Origin: Shimia sediminis
GTDB lineage: Bacteria; Pseudomonadota; Alphaproteobacteria; Rhodobacterales; Rhodobacteraceae
Reading direction: 5' to 3'
Assembly: GCF_003990645.1 (NCBI RefSeq)
Contig: NZ_RYZK01000009.1
Coordinates: forward strand, 62,001 to 126,000
DNA: 64,000 nt
Below, one piece after another: positions 21,395 through 31,535 of the stretch. The notes under the pieces were generated by a model, which saw only the letters and a list, made by a program, of their open reading frames with translations, did not search any database and was not told where the DNA came from. A program made the translations under genes and the position numbers. Positions within the stretch are counted from its first letter, which is position 1. The number at the start of each line of letters is the position of its first letter.

Positions 21395-22135
21395 CTAGAC
21401 TGGCGCCGCGTCAGGCTTCGGCGCCAAAACCCCTAACGGCTTTTTCACCGCTTCCCGCAGCCCCGGCCCACTCGGCGCGTGTACGCGTTTACTGGCCTCA
21501 ACAATCAACACACTGCCCGCCAACACTGGCGATACCGTTTTGCCCAGGCTTTCCCACATGGTGCCGGTCTTGCGCCAGAAACGTTTCTGCGAGGGGGGTT
21601 GATAGAGTGTCGTACGGTGGCGTTCCGGCATGAAACCATGCTGGCGCAACTGGGCCTCTAACTGTCCGGTTGTATAGGGGCGGCCATAGCCGAACGGTGT
21701 CTTGTCGCTGCGGGTCCACATACCCGCTCGATGCGGTACGATGAACAACGCACGCCCCCCGGGCCCGAGGGCGCGATAAGCCTCGTTCAACAGGTCCGAC
21801 GGCCGCTCGCAGGTTTCAAGCCCATGCATCATCACCAGCCGGTCCAGCCTGCCCGTTTCGATCGGCCAGAGCGTCTCTTCACACAGCACCGAAACATTTG
21901 CCATACCAGCAGGCCAGGGCATCACACCCTGCGGTGCTGGCATCAACCCGAAAACGCGGCGCGCATCTGCCAGATAGGGCCGCAAAAGCGGCACGGCAAA
22001 GCCAAAGCCTGCCACCGTCAGCCCCTTGGCTTCGGGCCACAGCTCCAGCACTTCTTCGCGCACGGCCTTTTGCGCCGCACGCCCCAGCGTGCTGCGATAG
22101 TAGAAATTCCGCAGATCCTGCACATCAAGATGCAT
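21395..22135 (-). CDS. SAM-dependent methyltransferase (type 11-like)
   Basis: A 246-residue cytoplasmic protein. A Rossmann-like start [26 protein letters not shown] resembles motif I but with GFGFAVP in place of the canonical E/DxGxGxG. A central [37 protein letters not shown] is the methyltransferase-11 core with the GPGG turn. The substrate is unknown. The start [13 protein letters not shown] is favoured over upstream ATGs, leaving a 61-bp divergent promoter region shared with gloB. Confidence 0.75.
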   Translation of the reverse strand: MHLDVQDLRNFYYRSTLGRAAQKAVREEVLELWPEAKGLTVAGFGFAVPLLRPYLADARRVFGLMPAPQGVMPWPAGMANVSVLCEETLWPIETGRLDRLVMMHGLETCERPSDLLNEAYRALGPGGRALFIVPHRAGMWTRSDKTPFGYGRPYTTGQLEAQLRQHGFMPERHRTTLYQPPSQKRFWRKTGTMWESLGKTVSPVLAGSVLIVEASKRVHAPSGPGLREAVKKPLGVLAPKPDAAPV

Positions 22136-22196
22136 TGCAACCGCCCGTCTGATCGGCAAAGCTGAACCCAACATAACAATCACAAAGCGAAAATCC

Positions 22197-22964
22197 ATGC
22201 CCCTCGACATCGTCACCCTGCCCTGTCTGTCCGATAACTACGCCTTCCTGATCCATGATACTGCCAGCGGCGAGACCGCAGTTGTCGATGTGCCCGAGTC
22301 CGGAGTGATCTCCGAGGCGCTGCGCACGCGCGGCTGGACCCTCAGCCACGTGTTCCTGACACACCACCATTGGGATCACGTGGACGGGCTCGCCGCCCTT
22401 TTGCAAGCACACCCGGCCAAGGTCATTGGCGCCGCAGCGGATGCCCATCGCCTGCCATCCCTCGATCTGGCTGTGACCGAGGGTGACAGCTTCCAACTTG
22501 GGGGGGAGGCTGTACAGGTCTTGGACGTTTCCGGCCACACAGTGGGGCACATCGCGTTTTACCTGCCCGAGACTGGCGCCGTCTTTACCGCGGACAGCCT
22601 GATGGCGATGGGGTGTGGCCGCCTGTTCGAGGGCGACCCGGACATGATGTGGGTGTCACTCTCGAAGCTCGCAGCCTTGCCGCCCGATACCATCGTCTAC
22701 TCCGGCCATGAGTATACCGCCGCCAACGCCCGCTTTGCCGTAACCGTTGATCCTGCCAATCCAGCCCTGACCGCCAGGATCGAGGCCATCACAGAAGCCC
22801 GCGCCAAAGGCCAGCCCACCGTACCCTCGACCCTGGCAGAGGAATTGGCCACCAACCCATTCCTACGCGCCACCGCGCCCGAAGTTCAGCGCCATCTGGG
22901 CATGGAGGGCGCCGACCCGGCACGCGTTTTTGCAGAGATTCGCCACCGCAAAGACAATTTCTGA
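22197..22964 (+). CDS. gloB: Hydroxyacylglutathione hydrolase (glyoxalase II)
   Basis: Hydrolyses S-lactoylglutathione to lactate and glutathione, the second step of methylglyoxal removal. A 255-residue metallo-beta-lactamase-fold protein with [10 protein letters not shown] (His56, His58, Asp60, His61), VSGHTVGH, the FTADSLM metal ligand and a C-terminal YSGHEYT. The length and C-terminal helical domain match GloB rather than other members of the fold. Divergent from the methyltransferase gene. Confidence 0.93.
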   Translation: MPLDIVTLPCLSDNYAFLIHDTASGETAVVDVPESGVISEALRTRGWTLSHVFLTHHHWDHVDGLAALLQAHPAKVIGAAADAHRLPSLDLAVTEGDSFQLGGEAVQVLDVSGHTVGHIAFYLPETGAVFTADSLMAMGCGRLFEGDPDMMWVSLSKLAALPPDTIVYSGHEYTAANARFAVTVDPANPALTARIEAITEARAKGQPTVPSTLAEELATNPFLRATAPEVQRHLGMEGADPARVFAEIRHRKDNF

Positions 22965-23130
22965 GCGAGTTCTGGGGCGTGAAATCCGGGCAATTCCTGT
23001 TTTTGTGAAGGGAAATATGCAGAAAGTCCTTGAAGACCGGGCCAGATAGACCAAACTTTAAACCTATGAGGCCATGGTTGTTTGGGGTCTCGCATCCCTG
23101 CAACCCAGAACCAAGAGGAGCACCAGAGCA

Positions 23131-25452
23131 GTGCCTTCATTCTCGACGACGCTTGAACAGGCAATCCACGCGGCGCTGGCGCAGGCCAACGAACGCCGTC
23201 ATGAGTTTGCAACCCTAGAACATCTTCTTCTCGCCCTTTTGGACGAACCCGACGCCGTGCGCGTCATGCAGGCCTGCAGCGTCGACCTCGACGAATTGCG
23301 CAGCACGCTCTTGGAATTCATCAACGATGATCTTTCCAACCTCGTGACGGATATCGAAGGTTCAGAAGCCGTGCCAACGGCCGCCTTTCAACGGGTGATC
23401 CAGCGGGCAGCCATTCATGTGCAGTCCTCGGGACGGACCGAAGTGACTGGCGCAAACGTGTTGGTCGCCATCTTTGCCGAGCGCGAATCCAACGCTGCCT
23501 ATTTCCTGCAAGAACAGGACATGACCCGTTATGACGCCGTGAACTTCATCGCCCATGGCGTTGCCAAGGACCCGGCCTTTGGTGAAAGCCGCCCTGTCTC
23601 GGGTGCTGAGGGAGATGAAGATCACACCATCGACTCGCCCGAGGCTGAGAACAAGGAAAGCGCGCTTGCCAAGTATTGCGTTGATCTGAACGCCAAGGCC
23701 GCCAAGGGCGACATCGATCCGCTGATCGGCCGCGATTCCGAAGTTGAACGCTGCATTCAGGTGCTGTGCCGCCGTCGCAAGAACAACCCCCTGCTAGTGG
23801 GTGATCCCGGTGTCGGCAAAACCGCCATCGCCGAGGGGCTCGCGCACCAGATCGTCAAGGGTCAAACACCCGAGGTTTTGGCCAACACCACGATCTTTTC
23901 GCTCGACATGGGCGCACTGCTTGCGGGCACCCGCTATCGCGGCGACTTTGAGGAACGGCTGAAGGCCGTCGTAACCGAGCTGGAAGAACACCCCGATGGG
24001 GTGCTGTTCATCGACGAAATCCACACGGTAATCGGTGCCGGCGCCACCTCGGGTGGGGCCATGGATGCCTCCAACCTTCTGAAGCCCGCGCTTCAGGGCG
24101 GCAAATTGCGCACCATGGGCTCGACCACTTATAAAGAGTTCCGTCAGCACTTTGAAAAAGATCGCGCGCTCTCGCGGCGCTTTCAAAAGATCGACGTCAA
24201 CGAACCGTCGGTCGAAGACACCATCAAAATCCTGCGCGGTCTCAAGCCTTACTTTGAAGAGCATCACAGCGTGAAATTCACCGCCGATGCGATCAAGACC
24301 GCCGTGGAACTTTCCGCGCGCTACATGAATGACCGCAAACTGCCCGACAAGGCGATCGATGTGATCGACGAGGCAGGTGCGGCGCAGCATCTCGTGGCGG
24401 CCTCTAAGCGCCGCAAGACCATCGGCGTGAAAGAGATCGAGGCCGTTGTGGCCAAGATCGCCCGCATCCCGCCCAAGAACGTGTCGAAAAACGATGCCGA
24501 GGTCCTGAAAGACCTCGAACGGTCTCTGAAACGCGTGGTCTTCGGACAGGACAACGCCATCGAAGCGCTCTCGTCGGCCATCAAACTGGCCCGCGCGGGC
24601 CTGCGCGAACCTGAAAAGCCCATCGGCAACTACCTCTTCGCCGGTCCAACCGGTGTGGGTAAGACCGAGGTCGCCAAACAACTGGCGGATACGCTGGGCG
24701 TGGAACTCCTGCGCTTTGACATGTCGGAGTATATGGAGAAGCACGCGGTCTCGCGTCTGATCGGCGCGCCTCCGGGTTATGTCGGATTTGATCAGGGTGG
24801 CCAGCTGACCGACGGCGTTGACCAGCACCCGCACTGCGTCCTTCTGCTCGATGAGATGGAAAAGGCGCACCCGGATGTCTACAACATCCTTCTACAGGTG
24901 ATGGACCACGGCACGTTGACCGATCACAACGGGCGCACGGTCGATTTCCGCAACGTGATCCTGATCATGACCTCGAACGCGGGTGCGACCGAACAAGCCA
25001 AGGCCGCCATCGGCTTTGGGAGGGATCGGCGCGAGGGCGAAGACACCGCCGCCATCGAACGCACCTTTACGCCGGAATTCCGCAACCGTCTGGATGCTGT
25101 GATCTCTTTTGCACCACTGCCCAAAGACGTCATCATGCGCGTGGTGGAAAAATTCGTTCTGCAACTCGAAGCGCAGCTCATGGACCGCAACGTAACCATC
25201 GAACTGACGCCCAAAGCGGCGGAATGGCTTGGTAACAAAGGCTACGACGACAAGATGGGCGCGCGCCCTCTGGCCCGCGTGATTCAGGAGCATATCAAAA
25301 AGCCGCTCGCCGAAGAGCTGTTGTTCGGTACGCTTGCCAAAGGTGGCGTCGTGAAGGTCGCGGTCAAGAACGGCGAACTAAAGCTGGAGCTCAGTGGACC
25401 TGACAAACCACGGATTGAAGGCAATAAACCACCGCTACTGACCGCAGAGTAA
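23131..25452 (+). CDS. clpA: ATP-dependent Clp protease ATP-binding subunit ClpA
   Basis: Hexameric AAA+ unfoldase that feeds substrates, including N-degron proteins, to ClpP. 773 residues: an N-domain ([25 protein letters not shown]), first Walker A GDPGVGKT near residue 224, second GPTGVGKT near 505, and the ClpP-docking loop AAIGFGR. A GTG start at 23131 is chosen because homologues begin M-P-S-F and AGGAG lies upstream; an in-frame ATG 19 codons earlier is not supported. The adaptor clpS, often just upstream, is not here. The stop overlaps the next ATG (TAATG). Confidence 0.95.
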   Translation: MPSFSTTLEQAIHAALAQANERRHEFATLEHLLLALLDEPDAVRVMQACSVDLDELRSTLLEFINDDLSNLVTDIEGSEAVPTAAFQRVIQRAAIHVQSSGRTEVTGANVLVAIFAERESNAAYFLQEQDMTRYDAVNFIAHGVAKDPAFGESRPVSGAEGDEDHTIDSPEAENKESALAKYCVDLNAKAAKGDIDPLIGRDSEVERCIQVLCRRRKNNPLLVGDPGVGKTAIAEGLAHQIVKGQTPEVLANTTIFSLDMGALLAGTRYRGDFEERLKAVVTELEEHPDGVLFIDEIHTVIGAGATSGGAMDASNLLKPALQGGKLRTMGSTTYKEFRQHFEKDRALSRRFQKIDVNEPSVEDTIKILRGLKPYFEEHHSVKFTADAIKTAVELSARYMNDRKLPDKAIDVIDEAGAAQHLVAASKRRKTIGVKEIEAVVAKIARIPPKNVSKNDAEVLKDLERSLKRVVFGQDNAIEALSSAIKLARAGLREPEKPIGNYLFAGPTGVGKTEVAKQLADTLGVELLRFDMSEYMEKHAVSRLIGAPPGYVGFDQGGQLTDGVDQHPHCVLLLDEMEKAHPDVYNILLQVMDHGTLTDHNGRTVDFRNVILIMTSNAGATEQAKAAIGFGRDRREGEDTAAIERTFTPEFRNRLDAVISFAPLPKDVIMRVVEKFVLQLEAQLMDRNVTIELTPKAAEWLGNKGYDDKMGARPLARVIQEHIKKPLAEELLFGTLAKGGVVKVAVKNGELKLELSGPDKPRIEGNKPPLLTAE

Positions 25453-26423
25453 TGCTGGCCCGCGCGGCTCTGACAGTTTTAGCGCTCGCGGCCTCTCCGG
25501 TCGCGGGCGCACCTGTTTTGGAACAGCCCATCGACTGCGTTCTGGGCGAAACCTGTTACGTCCAGAACTATGTTGATGCTGACCCCTCATCGGGGTGGAG
25601 CGACTTTGCCTGTGGGCGGCTGTCCTACGATGGGCACAAGGGCACTGATTTCGCCCTGCCCACCACAGCCGCCATGCAGGATGGCGTCGATGTACTGGCC
25701 GCTGCAGCAGGCCGTGTCGTGGGCACACGTGATGGCATGCAGGATGCGCTTGTTACCAAGGACCGGCTGGCCGCAGTCAAGGGCAAGGAATGCGGTAATG
25801 GCGTCGCCATTGATCATGGCGCGGGGTGGGTCACTCAGTATTGCCACATGAAGCGCGGCAGTATTTCGGTGGTCAAAGGCGAAATCGTTGATGCTGGCAC
25901 GCCCTTGGGCCAGGTCGGCCTGAGCGGCAAGACCGAGTTTCCCCACCTCCACATGTCACTGCGCCACAAGGGCAAGGTGGTCGATCCCTTTGCTCCCGGC
26001 GACCCGGACGCCACTTGCGCCTCACTGCGCGAAGATGCGCTATGGGCGACAAACCCCGGCTACGTGCCGGGCGGGATTGTGCGCCTGGGCTATGACATAG
26101 GGGTGCCAGACTACGCTGACATCAAATCAGGCGTTGCCGGAACGGACACCCTGCCCCCTGACGCGCCCGCCATAGTGCTCTTTTCGCTGGGGTTCGGCAG
26201 CCGCACAGGGGATCAACTGGAGATCACCATCACCGGCCCCAACGGCTTTTCCTTCACCAATCAGGTGACGCTCAAGAAACCTCAGGCGCTTTACTTCCGG
26301 GCTGCGGGCAAGAAGCGCCCTGCCGCGGGCTGGCCAACCGGCAACTATCTGGGCACCGTGACCCTGACCCGCAATGGACAGGTCTACGCCCGGGACAAGT
26401 TGACCCTCACGATCCGCGAATAG
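25452..26423 (+). CDS. Secreted M23-family peptidase (LytM type)
   Basis: A 323-residue exported zinc endopeptidase likely cutting peptidoglycan cross-links. Signal peptide [19 protein letters not shown]; metal ligands His62 and Asp66 in GHKGTDF, and His165/His167 in FPHLHMS. An added beta-rich C-terminal domain (about 200-323) has no name I recognise. It may act as an activator if it were inactive, but all key residues are present. It overlaps clpA by one base, an odd partnership for an envelope enzyme; co-expression is implied rather than functional linkage. Confidence 0.85.
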   Translation: MLARAALTVLALAASPVAGAPVLEQPIDCVLGETCYVQNYVDADPSSGWSDFACGRLSYDGHKGTDFALPTTAAMQDGVDVLAAAAGRVVGTRDGMQDALVTKDRLAAVKGKECGNGVAIDHGAGWVTQYCHMKRGSISVVKGEIVDAGTPLGQVGLSGKTEFPHLHMSLRHKGKVVDPFAPGDPDATCASLREDALWATNPGYVPGGIVRLGYDIGVPDYADIKSGVAGTDTLPPDAPAIVLFSLGFGSRTGDQLEITITGPNGFSFTNQVTLKKPQALYFRAAGKKRPAAGWPTGNYLGTVTLTRNGQVYARDKLTLTIRE

Positions 26424-26481
26424 CTTGACGCCTTACGCGCGCTTGGAGAAGGTCAACTGACCGCAAATCAGGAGGCCGCAG

Positions 26482-27885
26482 TTGGACGCCTTTATCACCG
26501 CATTAACCGCCGTCGTCGGTCCACGTTACATCCTGTCCGGCGACGCACCGCGCGATAGTTACGACCACGGCTGGTTGCCGCAGTACCACGGGCGGTCCCA
26601 TGCGGTCGTCCGCCCCGGCTCCACTGATGAGGTCGCCGGCGTCCTCGCGCTTGCCAATGACCACACTGTTCCGATCATCCCCATGGGTGGCAACACCGGC
26701 CTGACCGGGGCAACTTTCCCAGACCCGCAAACCCCTGCGGTGATCCTGTCACTGGACCGCATGGACAAGATCCTTGAAATCAAGCCCGAGGCCCAGGTGA
26801 TGCGGGTTCAGGCCGGGGCCATCCTCGACACCGTCCGCGCCGCTGCGGACGAACATAACCTGACCTTTCCTTTGGTTTTTGGCGCCCGTGGCAGCTGCCG
26901 CATCGGCGGCAACCTCGCCACCAATGCCGGTGGCTCGAACGTCCTGCGATATGGCAACGCGCGCGATCTTTGCCTTGGTTTGACCGTGGTTCTCGCCGAT
27001 GGGCGCGTCATGGATCTGAACAGCGAATTGCGCAAGGACAACACAGGCTACGACCTGAAACACCTGTTCATCGGCTCAGAAGGGACGCTTGGGGTCATTA
27101 CTGAGGCCATCCTGCGCCTTGCGCCCAAACCGCGAGACTTTGCCACGGCCATGATCGCGATGGATGACATCGATGCCGCATTGTCGCTTCTCAATCGCCT
27201 CAACCGTGCCAGCGGAGGCGCGGTCGAAGCCTTTGAACTGATGCCGCAGAATTACTGTGCCCTCCTGCCACGCGCCCTGCCTGCGCTTCGACCGGTCTTT
27301 ACCCCGGTGCCCGCGTTCACCATTCTGGTCGAACTGGCCATGACCCGCGAAAATGACGACCTCCTGTCACTCCTCGAAGAGGAACTGGCGCAGGCCATCG
27401 AACAGGAACAGGTCAGCGACGCAGTGATCGCCCAGAATGAATCCCAACGCGCCGAGATGTGGCAACGCCGCGAGTCGACCTTTGAGGTCGCCGACCTGCG
27501 CGGTGCGACCTTGGACACGGACATTGCTCTGCCTCTCGACAAAGTTGCCGAGTTTCTGCAGCGCGCCGAGCACGACACCCGACACATCTCTCCCCAGGTT
27601 GAACCGATCTATGTTGCACACCTTGGCGACGGCAACGTGCACTACTCTCTCTGGAACCCGCCAGAAATGTCGAAGGACCGCGAGGCGCTTGTCGAAGCCA
27701 TCGAGGACCTGGTGGCAGACCTTGGAGGCAGTTTCAGCGCCGAGCATGGCATCGGACTGATGAAACGCAGCACCATGGCCCGCCGCAAAGACCCGATCGC
27801 ACTCGAAGTCATGCATGGGCTCAAGCGCCAACTCGACCCCAAGGGCATCATGAATCCGGGCAAGCTCCTGCCCGATGCACCCTAA
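26482..27885 (+). CDS. FAD-linked 2-hydroxyacid dehydrogenase (GlcD / D-2-hydroxyglutarate type)
   Basis: A 467-residue flavoprotein oxidising a D-2-hydroxy acid and passing electrons onward. The FAD_binding_4 domain shows PMGGNTGLTGAT and GARGSCRIGGNLATNAGGSN with IGSEGTLGVIT. The C-terminal cap has HLGDGNVHYSLW and EHGIGLMKR, whose His residues bind metal and substrate. The start is TTG at 26482 with an excellent AGGAGG eight nt upstream. D-lactate, glycolate or 2-hydroxyglutarate are all possible; lack of GlcE/F neighbours favours the single-subunit type. Its stop overlaps the convergent OmpA-domain gene. Confidence 0.85.
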   Translation: MDAFITALTAVVGPRYILSGDAPRDSYDHGWLPQYHGRSHAVVRPGSTDEVAGVLALANDHTVPIIPMGGNTGLTGATFPDPQTPAVILSLDRMDKILEIKPEAQVMRVQAGAILDTVRAAADEHNLTFPLVFGARGSCRIGGNLATNAGGSNVLRYGNARDLCLGLTVVLADGRVMDLNSELRKDNTGYDLKHLFIGSEGTLGVITEAILRLAPKPRDFATAMIAMDDIDAALSLLNRLNRASGGAVEAFELMPQNYCALLPRALPALRPVFTPVPAFTILVELAMTRENDDLLSLLEEELAQAIEQEQVSDAVIAQNESQRAEMWQRRESTFEVADLRGATLDTDIALPLDKVAEFLQRAEHDTRHISPQVEPIYVAHLGDGNVHYSLWNPPEMSKDREALVEAIEDLVADLGGSFSAEHGIGLMKRSTMARRKDPIALEVMHGLKRQLDPKGIMNPGKLLPDAP

Positions 27886-30131
27886 CGCTCTGTCAGCTTG
27901 ATCTCGATACGTCGATTCTTGGCCCGCGCTTCGGGTGTGTCGGCGGGATCCAGCGGTTGAAACTCGCCAAATCCGTTGGCCGATAGCCGCTTTGACGGAA
28001 TACCCAGATCATCCGCCATAAAGCGCACCACAGACAGCGCCCTGCCCTGGCTCAACTCCCAGTTATCACCGTACTTTCCAGCGCTGAAAAATGGCTGGTT
28101 GTCCGTGTGTCCGTCAACCCGGATGATCCAGTCAATGCCATCCGGGATGTCACTGGAAACGCGTGAAAGGATTGCGGCCACCTTGGCGATTTCGCCCTTG
28201 CCTTCTTCCGACAAATCCGCGCTGCCGATGTCAAACAACACCTCGGATGAAAACACAAATCGGTCGCCCACGACACGCACGCCTTCCTGTCCAGCCAGCA
28301 CGTCGCGCAACCTGCCAAAGAACTCTGAGCGGAACTTCTGCAGGTCCTTGGCCTCAGCCTCCAACCGTTTGCGTTCTGCCTCTTCCAGCTCTCGCCGCTT
28401 ACGCTCTTCGGCCGCCGCACGGGCCAGCGCCGTGTTCAGATCCGACCCCAGCGACTGCAACTGAACCTGTGATGCCGCGTCTCGCTGCTTGGCATCATCC
28501 AGCAGCGCCTGCAGCCCGGACAACTGCGACCGCAAAGCGGCCACTTGCTGATTGAGCAGCGCAATCTCACGCTGGCTCTCGGCCGAGCGCGTCTCTTCTG
28601 CGGCCAATGCCTGATTGGCAGCGGCGAGCAACGCCTCGCGCTCTTCGGCAGCGGTCAGAGTCTCTGCTGCAGACTGCTCCGCCGCCAGTTTCGCCGCCAG
28701 TGCTTCCGCCAGCCGCTTTTGAATATCGTCCTCATTGCCAATCTGCGCCTCAGCCGCAATCCGGGCCGCAATGGCTGCCGCCAATTGCTGTTCAGCTGTT
28801 TTCAGATCGACCTGCAGCTGACCTGCATCGGCGGCGTCCTCTTGCGCGCGCTCCAGGGCAATCTGCAACGCCCGCAACTCGGCCAGCTTTTGCGCCAGTT
28901 CATCGCGTTTGCGGTTCAACTCATCTTCTTTCAGCGCAAGATCGCCCTCGATCCCCTGCAACCGAACCTGCGCCGCATCCAGTTCGTTCTGTGTGACCGA
29001 AAGCGCAAAGCGCGCATCTTCCAGCTCAGTCGTGGCACCCTCTGACGACGCTCTTGCCGCCGCTTCTGCCGCGCGCGAGTCCTGCAGCGCACCTTCTGTC
29101 GTGGCGAGCGCCGCGCGAACGTCTTCAAGTTCCGCCTCTGCCGCCGCCAGCGCGGTTTGAGTCGCCACCTGATCCTGGGCCAGCGCCGTGCTTTTCGTCC
29201 GCTGCGCCTCGAGCGCCAGCAGTGTCTGCGCCAGATCCGTTTGCGCCGCCTCGCCAGCCAAAAGGGCCGCGGCGAGTTTCTCGGTCAGGTCCTTCCGCGC
29301 CGCGTCGGCCGCGGCCAGCATGGTCAACGTTTCCTCTGCCTTGCGTCGTTGTTCTTCCAACGCCAGCGACATCGCAGTCAACTCGGCGTCGGCAGTCTGC
29401 AACCGTTCACGCAGAGCTTCTGCCGCCGCCGCCTCAGCCAGCCGGGCTTTTTCTTCCTCACTCAGGCTCGCCTCCAGATCGGCCACACGAGTACTCAAGG
29501 CGCTATTGGCGGCTGCGCGCTCGGCCTGTTCACGGTTGAGGTCGGCGATCATCGCTTCAAGTGCCTCGCGCCGCGCCGCTGCCAACCGCGCGGCCTCGGT
29601 CTTTGCGTCTATCTCAGATCGTGCCGTGGCCAAGGCCAGGTTCAAGGCGTCCTGCTCGCCTAGCAACTGGTCCCGCAGCCCCTCCAGATCGGCGATTGTC
29701 CCCAGTGCCGTGTCCTTCTCGGCCAGCAAGGCCGCCACCTGCGCTTCGAAACTGGTGATCCGCGTTTGCGCGTCGGCCAACTCGCTCTCGCGCGTGGTTA
29801 GGTTCGCCGTCAGCGTCGCAATCAACTGTGATTGCCGCTCGGCCTCGGCGCGTTCATCGGCCAGGGTCGCGCGCAAGCCCCCCACCTGTGTCTCAAGGTT
29901 TGTCGTACGGTCCCGCTCCAGCCCCAGCGCCTGCGCCAGCGCCGCCACTTCCAGTGACAGCGCGTCCAGTTCCGTTTCCTGTCCCGTGATGGTCTCGCGC
30001 AAGACAAACTGTACCACCATGAAAATGGTCAGCACGAACATCAGCACCAGGAGCAGACCGGTCATCGCATCGACAAACCCGGGCCAGATCGAGGCTTGGA
30101 ACCGTTGTCCTGTGCGCCGGGAAAGGGCCAT
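27882..30131 (-). CDS. MotB/OmpA-type membrane protein with very long coiled coil
   Basis: A 749-residue inner-membrane protein. One transmembrane helix (about 18-43) contains Asp21 in WPGFVDAMTGLLL, placed like the proton-carrying Asp of MotB, ExbD or TolR. Residues about 45-600 are an Ala/Glu/Arg heptad-rich coiled coil with no breaks. From about 604 follows an OmpA-like peptidoglycan-binding domain (VRVDGHTDNQPF, ending AKNRRIEIKL). It is downstream of and 3 bp from the MotA/TolQ-like gene. The pair should form a proton-driven stator-like complex. The role is unknown; the coil could span the periplasm or fold back. Confidence 0.82.
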   Translation of the reverse strand: MALSRRTGQRFQASIWPGFVDAMTGLLLVLMFVLTIFMVVQFVLRETITGQETELDALSLEVAALAQALGLERDRTTNLETQVGGLRATLADERAEAERQSQLIATLTANLTTRESELADAQTRITSFEAQVAALLAEKDTALGTIADLEGLRDQLLGEQDALNLALATARSEIDAKTEAARLAAARREALEAMIADLNREQAERAAANSALSTRVADLEASLSEEEKARLAEAAAAEALRERLQTADAELTAMSLALEEQRRKAEETLTMLAAADAARKDLTEKLAAALLAGEAAQTDLAQTLLALEAQRTKSTALAQDQVATQTALAAAEAELEDVRAALATTEGALQDSRAAEAAARASSEGATTELEDARFALSVTQNELDAAQVRLQGIEGDLALKEDELNRKRDELAQKLAELRALQIALERAQEDAADAGQLQVDLKTAEQQLAAAIAARIAAEAQIGNEDDIQKRLAEALAAKLAAEQSAAETLTAAEEREALLAAANQALAAEETRSAESQREIALLNQQVAALRSQLSGLQALLDDAKQRDAASQVQLQSLGSDLNTALARAAAEERKRRELEEAERKRLEAEAKDLQKFRSEFFGRLRDVLAGQEGVRVVGDRFVFSSEVLFDIGSADLSEEGKGEIAKVAAILSRVSSDIPDGIDWIIRVDGHTDNQPFFSAGKYGDNWELSQGRALSVVRFMADDLGIPSKRLSANGFGEFQPLDPADTPEARAKNRRIEIKLTER

Positions 30132-30134
30132 GGA

Positions 30135-31343
30135 TCAGCCCTCGCCTCCGCTGTCCTGCGCTTTACCGCCCGCTTTGCGCGGGTTGCGGGTTGCTTGTTT
30201 CAGCGCCCGGGCCAAGGCCGAAAGGTCGGTACGGATCTCGGCCATGCTCTCCTGACGTCCGGCGGAAATCTCTTCCAGAATGCGTAGCATCTGCACGTCG
30301 ATCGACCGCAACCGCATTCGGCTCTCGGCATCAATGCCGTGTTCACCTTCACCGCGCAACTCCAGCGCGTGGATCAAACGTTCCTGACCTTCTGCAACTC
30401 GCAACAAAGCCTGCGTCGCCGGTGCCTGTGCCTCCATGCGATCGGTCATCGCCTCAAGCGCATCCGCCAGTCGGCTCAGTTTGGTATCCAGCTCCGAGCT
30501 GCGCGCATCACCTTGGGTGAACATCGACTGCAGGCCTTCCATCTGCTGGGTCATATGATCCAGCACATTGGCAATCGCAGAATGTTCGATGCCACCCTCA
30601 CCTTCGCCAGTCGAGAAGCTGACGCGTGTGATGGTGCTCAGCCACTCTTCCAACTCGCGGTAAAACCGGTTCTGGCCGTGGCCCGCAAAAAGCTCCAGCA
30701 GCCCAACGATCAGTGATCCGGCCAGCCCCAACAACGACGAGGCAAAGGCAACGCCCATGCCACCCAGCTGGCTTTCCAACCCGCTCATCAGTCGCGAGAA
30801 CACCTCTACGCCACCTTCGCCCTCTTGAGGGGCAAGGCTGCGGATGGTGTCGACCACCGCTGGCACGGTTGTGGCCAGCCCGTAGAATGTTCCTAAAAGG
30901 CCCAGGAAAATCAACATGTTGACGAGGTATCGGGTGATCTCCCGGGTTTCCTCGATCCGGGTCGCCACCGAGTCCAGAATGGACTGGGTTGAGGATGTAC
31001 CGATCTGCGTTCGTGCACCCCGTTTGCGCAACAAGGCTGCCAAAGGCGCCAACAGTGACGGCGCATTGGCCGTTTCGCCACCTTCGCGCTCAGCTGCAAA
31101 GTTCTCGATCCAGCGCACCGAGTTGATCAGCGAAAACACCTGCCCGAAACAGGCCAGAACACCGATCACAAAGACCATGCCGATAAAGCCGTTCAGATAG
31201 GGGTTCGCCTCAAAAACCGGCATGACGCGCGGCAGGGCAACGTAGCCCAATAGACCGGTCAGCGCCAAAACGATCAACATCAAGATGATCTGGCGGACGG
31301 GATGAGAGAAATGCGGCTCGACTTCTCGGTCCGGCTGCTCCAT
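30135..31343 (-). CDS. MotA/TolQ/ExbB-family proton channel subunit
   Basis: A 402-residue inner-membrane protein. Transmembrane segments are visible near 18-38, 51-72, about 155-180 (MLIFLGLLGTFYGLATTVPA) and 200-230 (GMGVAFASSLLGLAGSLIVGL). The last two match the TolQ/ExbB channel helices. The C-terminal 150 residues are cytoplasmic and helical. The ATG follows CAGGAGCTGTCCCG; an ATG 42 codons earlier lacks support. It is the first gene of the two-gene unit with the OmpA-domain partner. Confidence 0.85.
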   Translation of the reverse strand: MEQPDREVEPHFSHPVRQIILMLIVLALTGLLGYVALPRVMPVFEANPYLNGFIGMVFVIGVLACFGQVFSLINSVRWIENFAAEREGGETANAPSLLAPLAALLRKRGARTQIGTSSTQSILDSVATRIEETREITRYLVNMLIFLGLLGTFYGLATTVPAVVDTIRSLAPQEGEGGVEVFSRLMSGLESQLGGMGVAFASSLLGLAGSLIVGLLELFAGHGQNRFYRELEEWLSTITRVSFSTGEGEGGIEHSAIANVLDHMTQQMEGLQSMFTQGDARSSELDTKLSRLADALEAMTDRMEAQAPATQALLRVAEGQERLIHALELRGEGEHGIDAESRMRLRSIDVQMLRILEEISAGRQESMAEIRTDLSALARALKQATRNPRKAGGKAQDSGGEG

Positions 31344-31469
31344 CGGGACAGCTCCTGACACATTGTTTTTATCTGGCGTTACCCTAATGGCTCCGCTGCC
31401 ACGTGCCAAGAACTTATCCCAAGGAACTCTCGGCCAGAACCGACACAAACCCCGATCTGGACACCGCAA

Positions 31470-31491
31470 CAGAAATTTCTAGAAATTTCTG
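31470..31491. repeat. Perfect 22-bp palindrome
   Basis: Left arm CAGAAATTTCT, right arm its exact complement, no spacer; centre TCTAGA. It is also a direct repeat of AGAAATTTCT. It lies in the 192-bp gap between chaC and the MotA-like gene. Confidence 0.9.
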
Positions 31492-31496
31492 CACAA

Positions 31497-31522
31497 CGGA
31501 AAATCTTCTAGAAGATTTTCCG
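31497..31522. repeat. Perfect 26-bp palindrome
   Basis: Left arm CGGAAAATCTTCT, right arm its exact complement, no spacer; centre TCTAGA as in the neighbour 5 bp away. It starts 13 bp past the chaC stop. The long AT-rich dyad has no clean T tract, so a simple terminator is doubtful. Confidence 0.9.
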
Positions 31523-31535
31523 GCACCTGTTGCCG

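Noticed and set aside
29188-30255. A Ser/Ala-rich antisense frame over the coiled-coil gene
   Set aside because: The Ala/Glu/Arg coil gives Ser/Ala/Cys codons on the other strand; it is a composition artefact.
30135-31343. Zorya defence system (ZorA/ZorB)
   Set aside because: The channel pair is similar in kind, but the coil is on the B subunit and no ZorC, ZorD or ZorE-like gene is adjacent.
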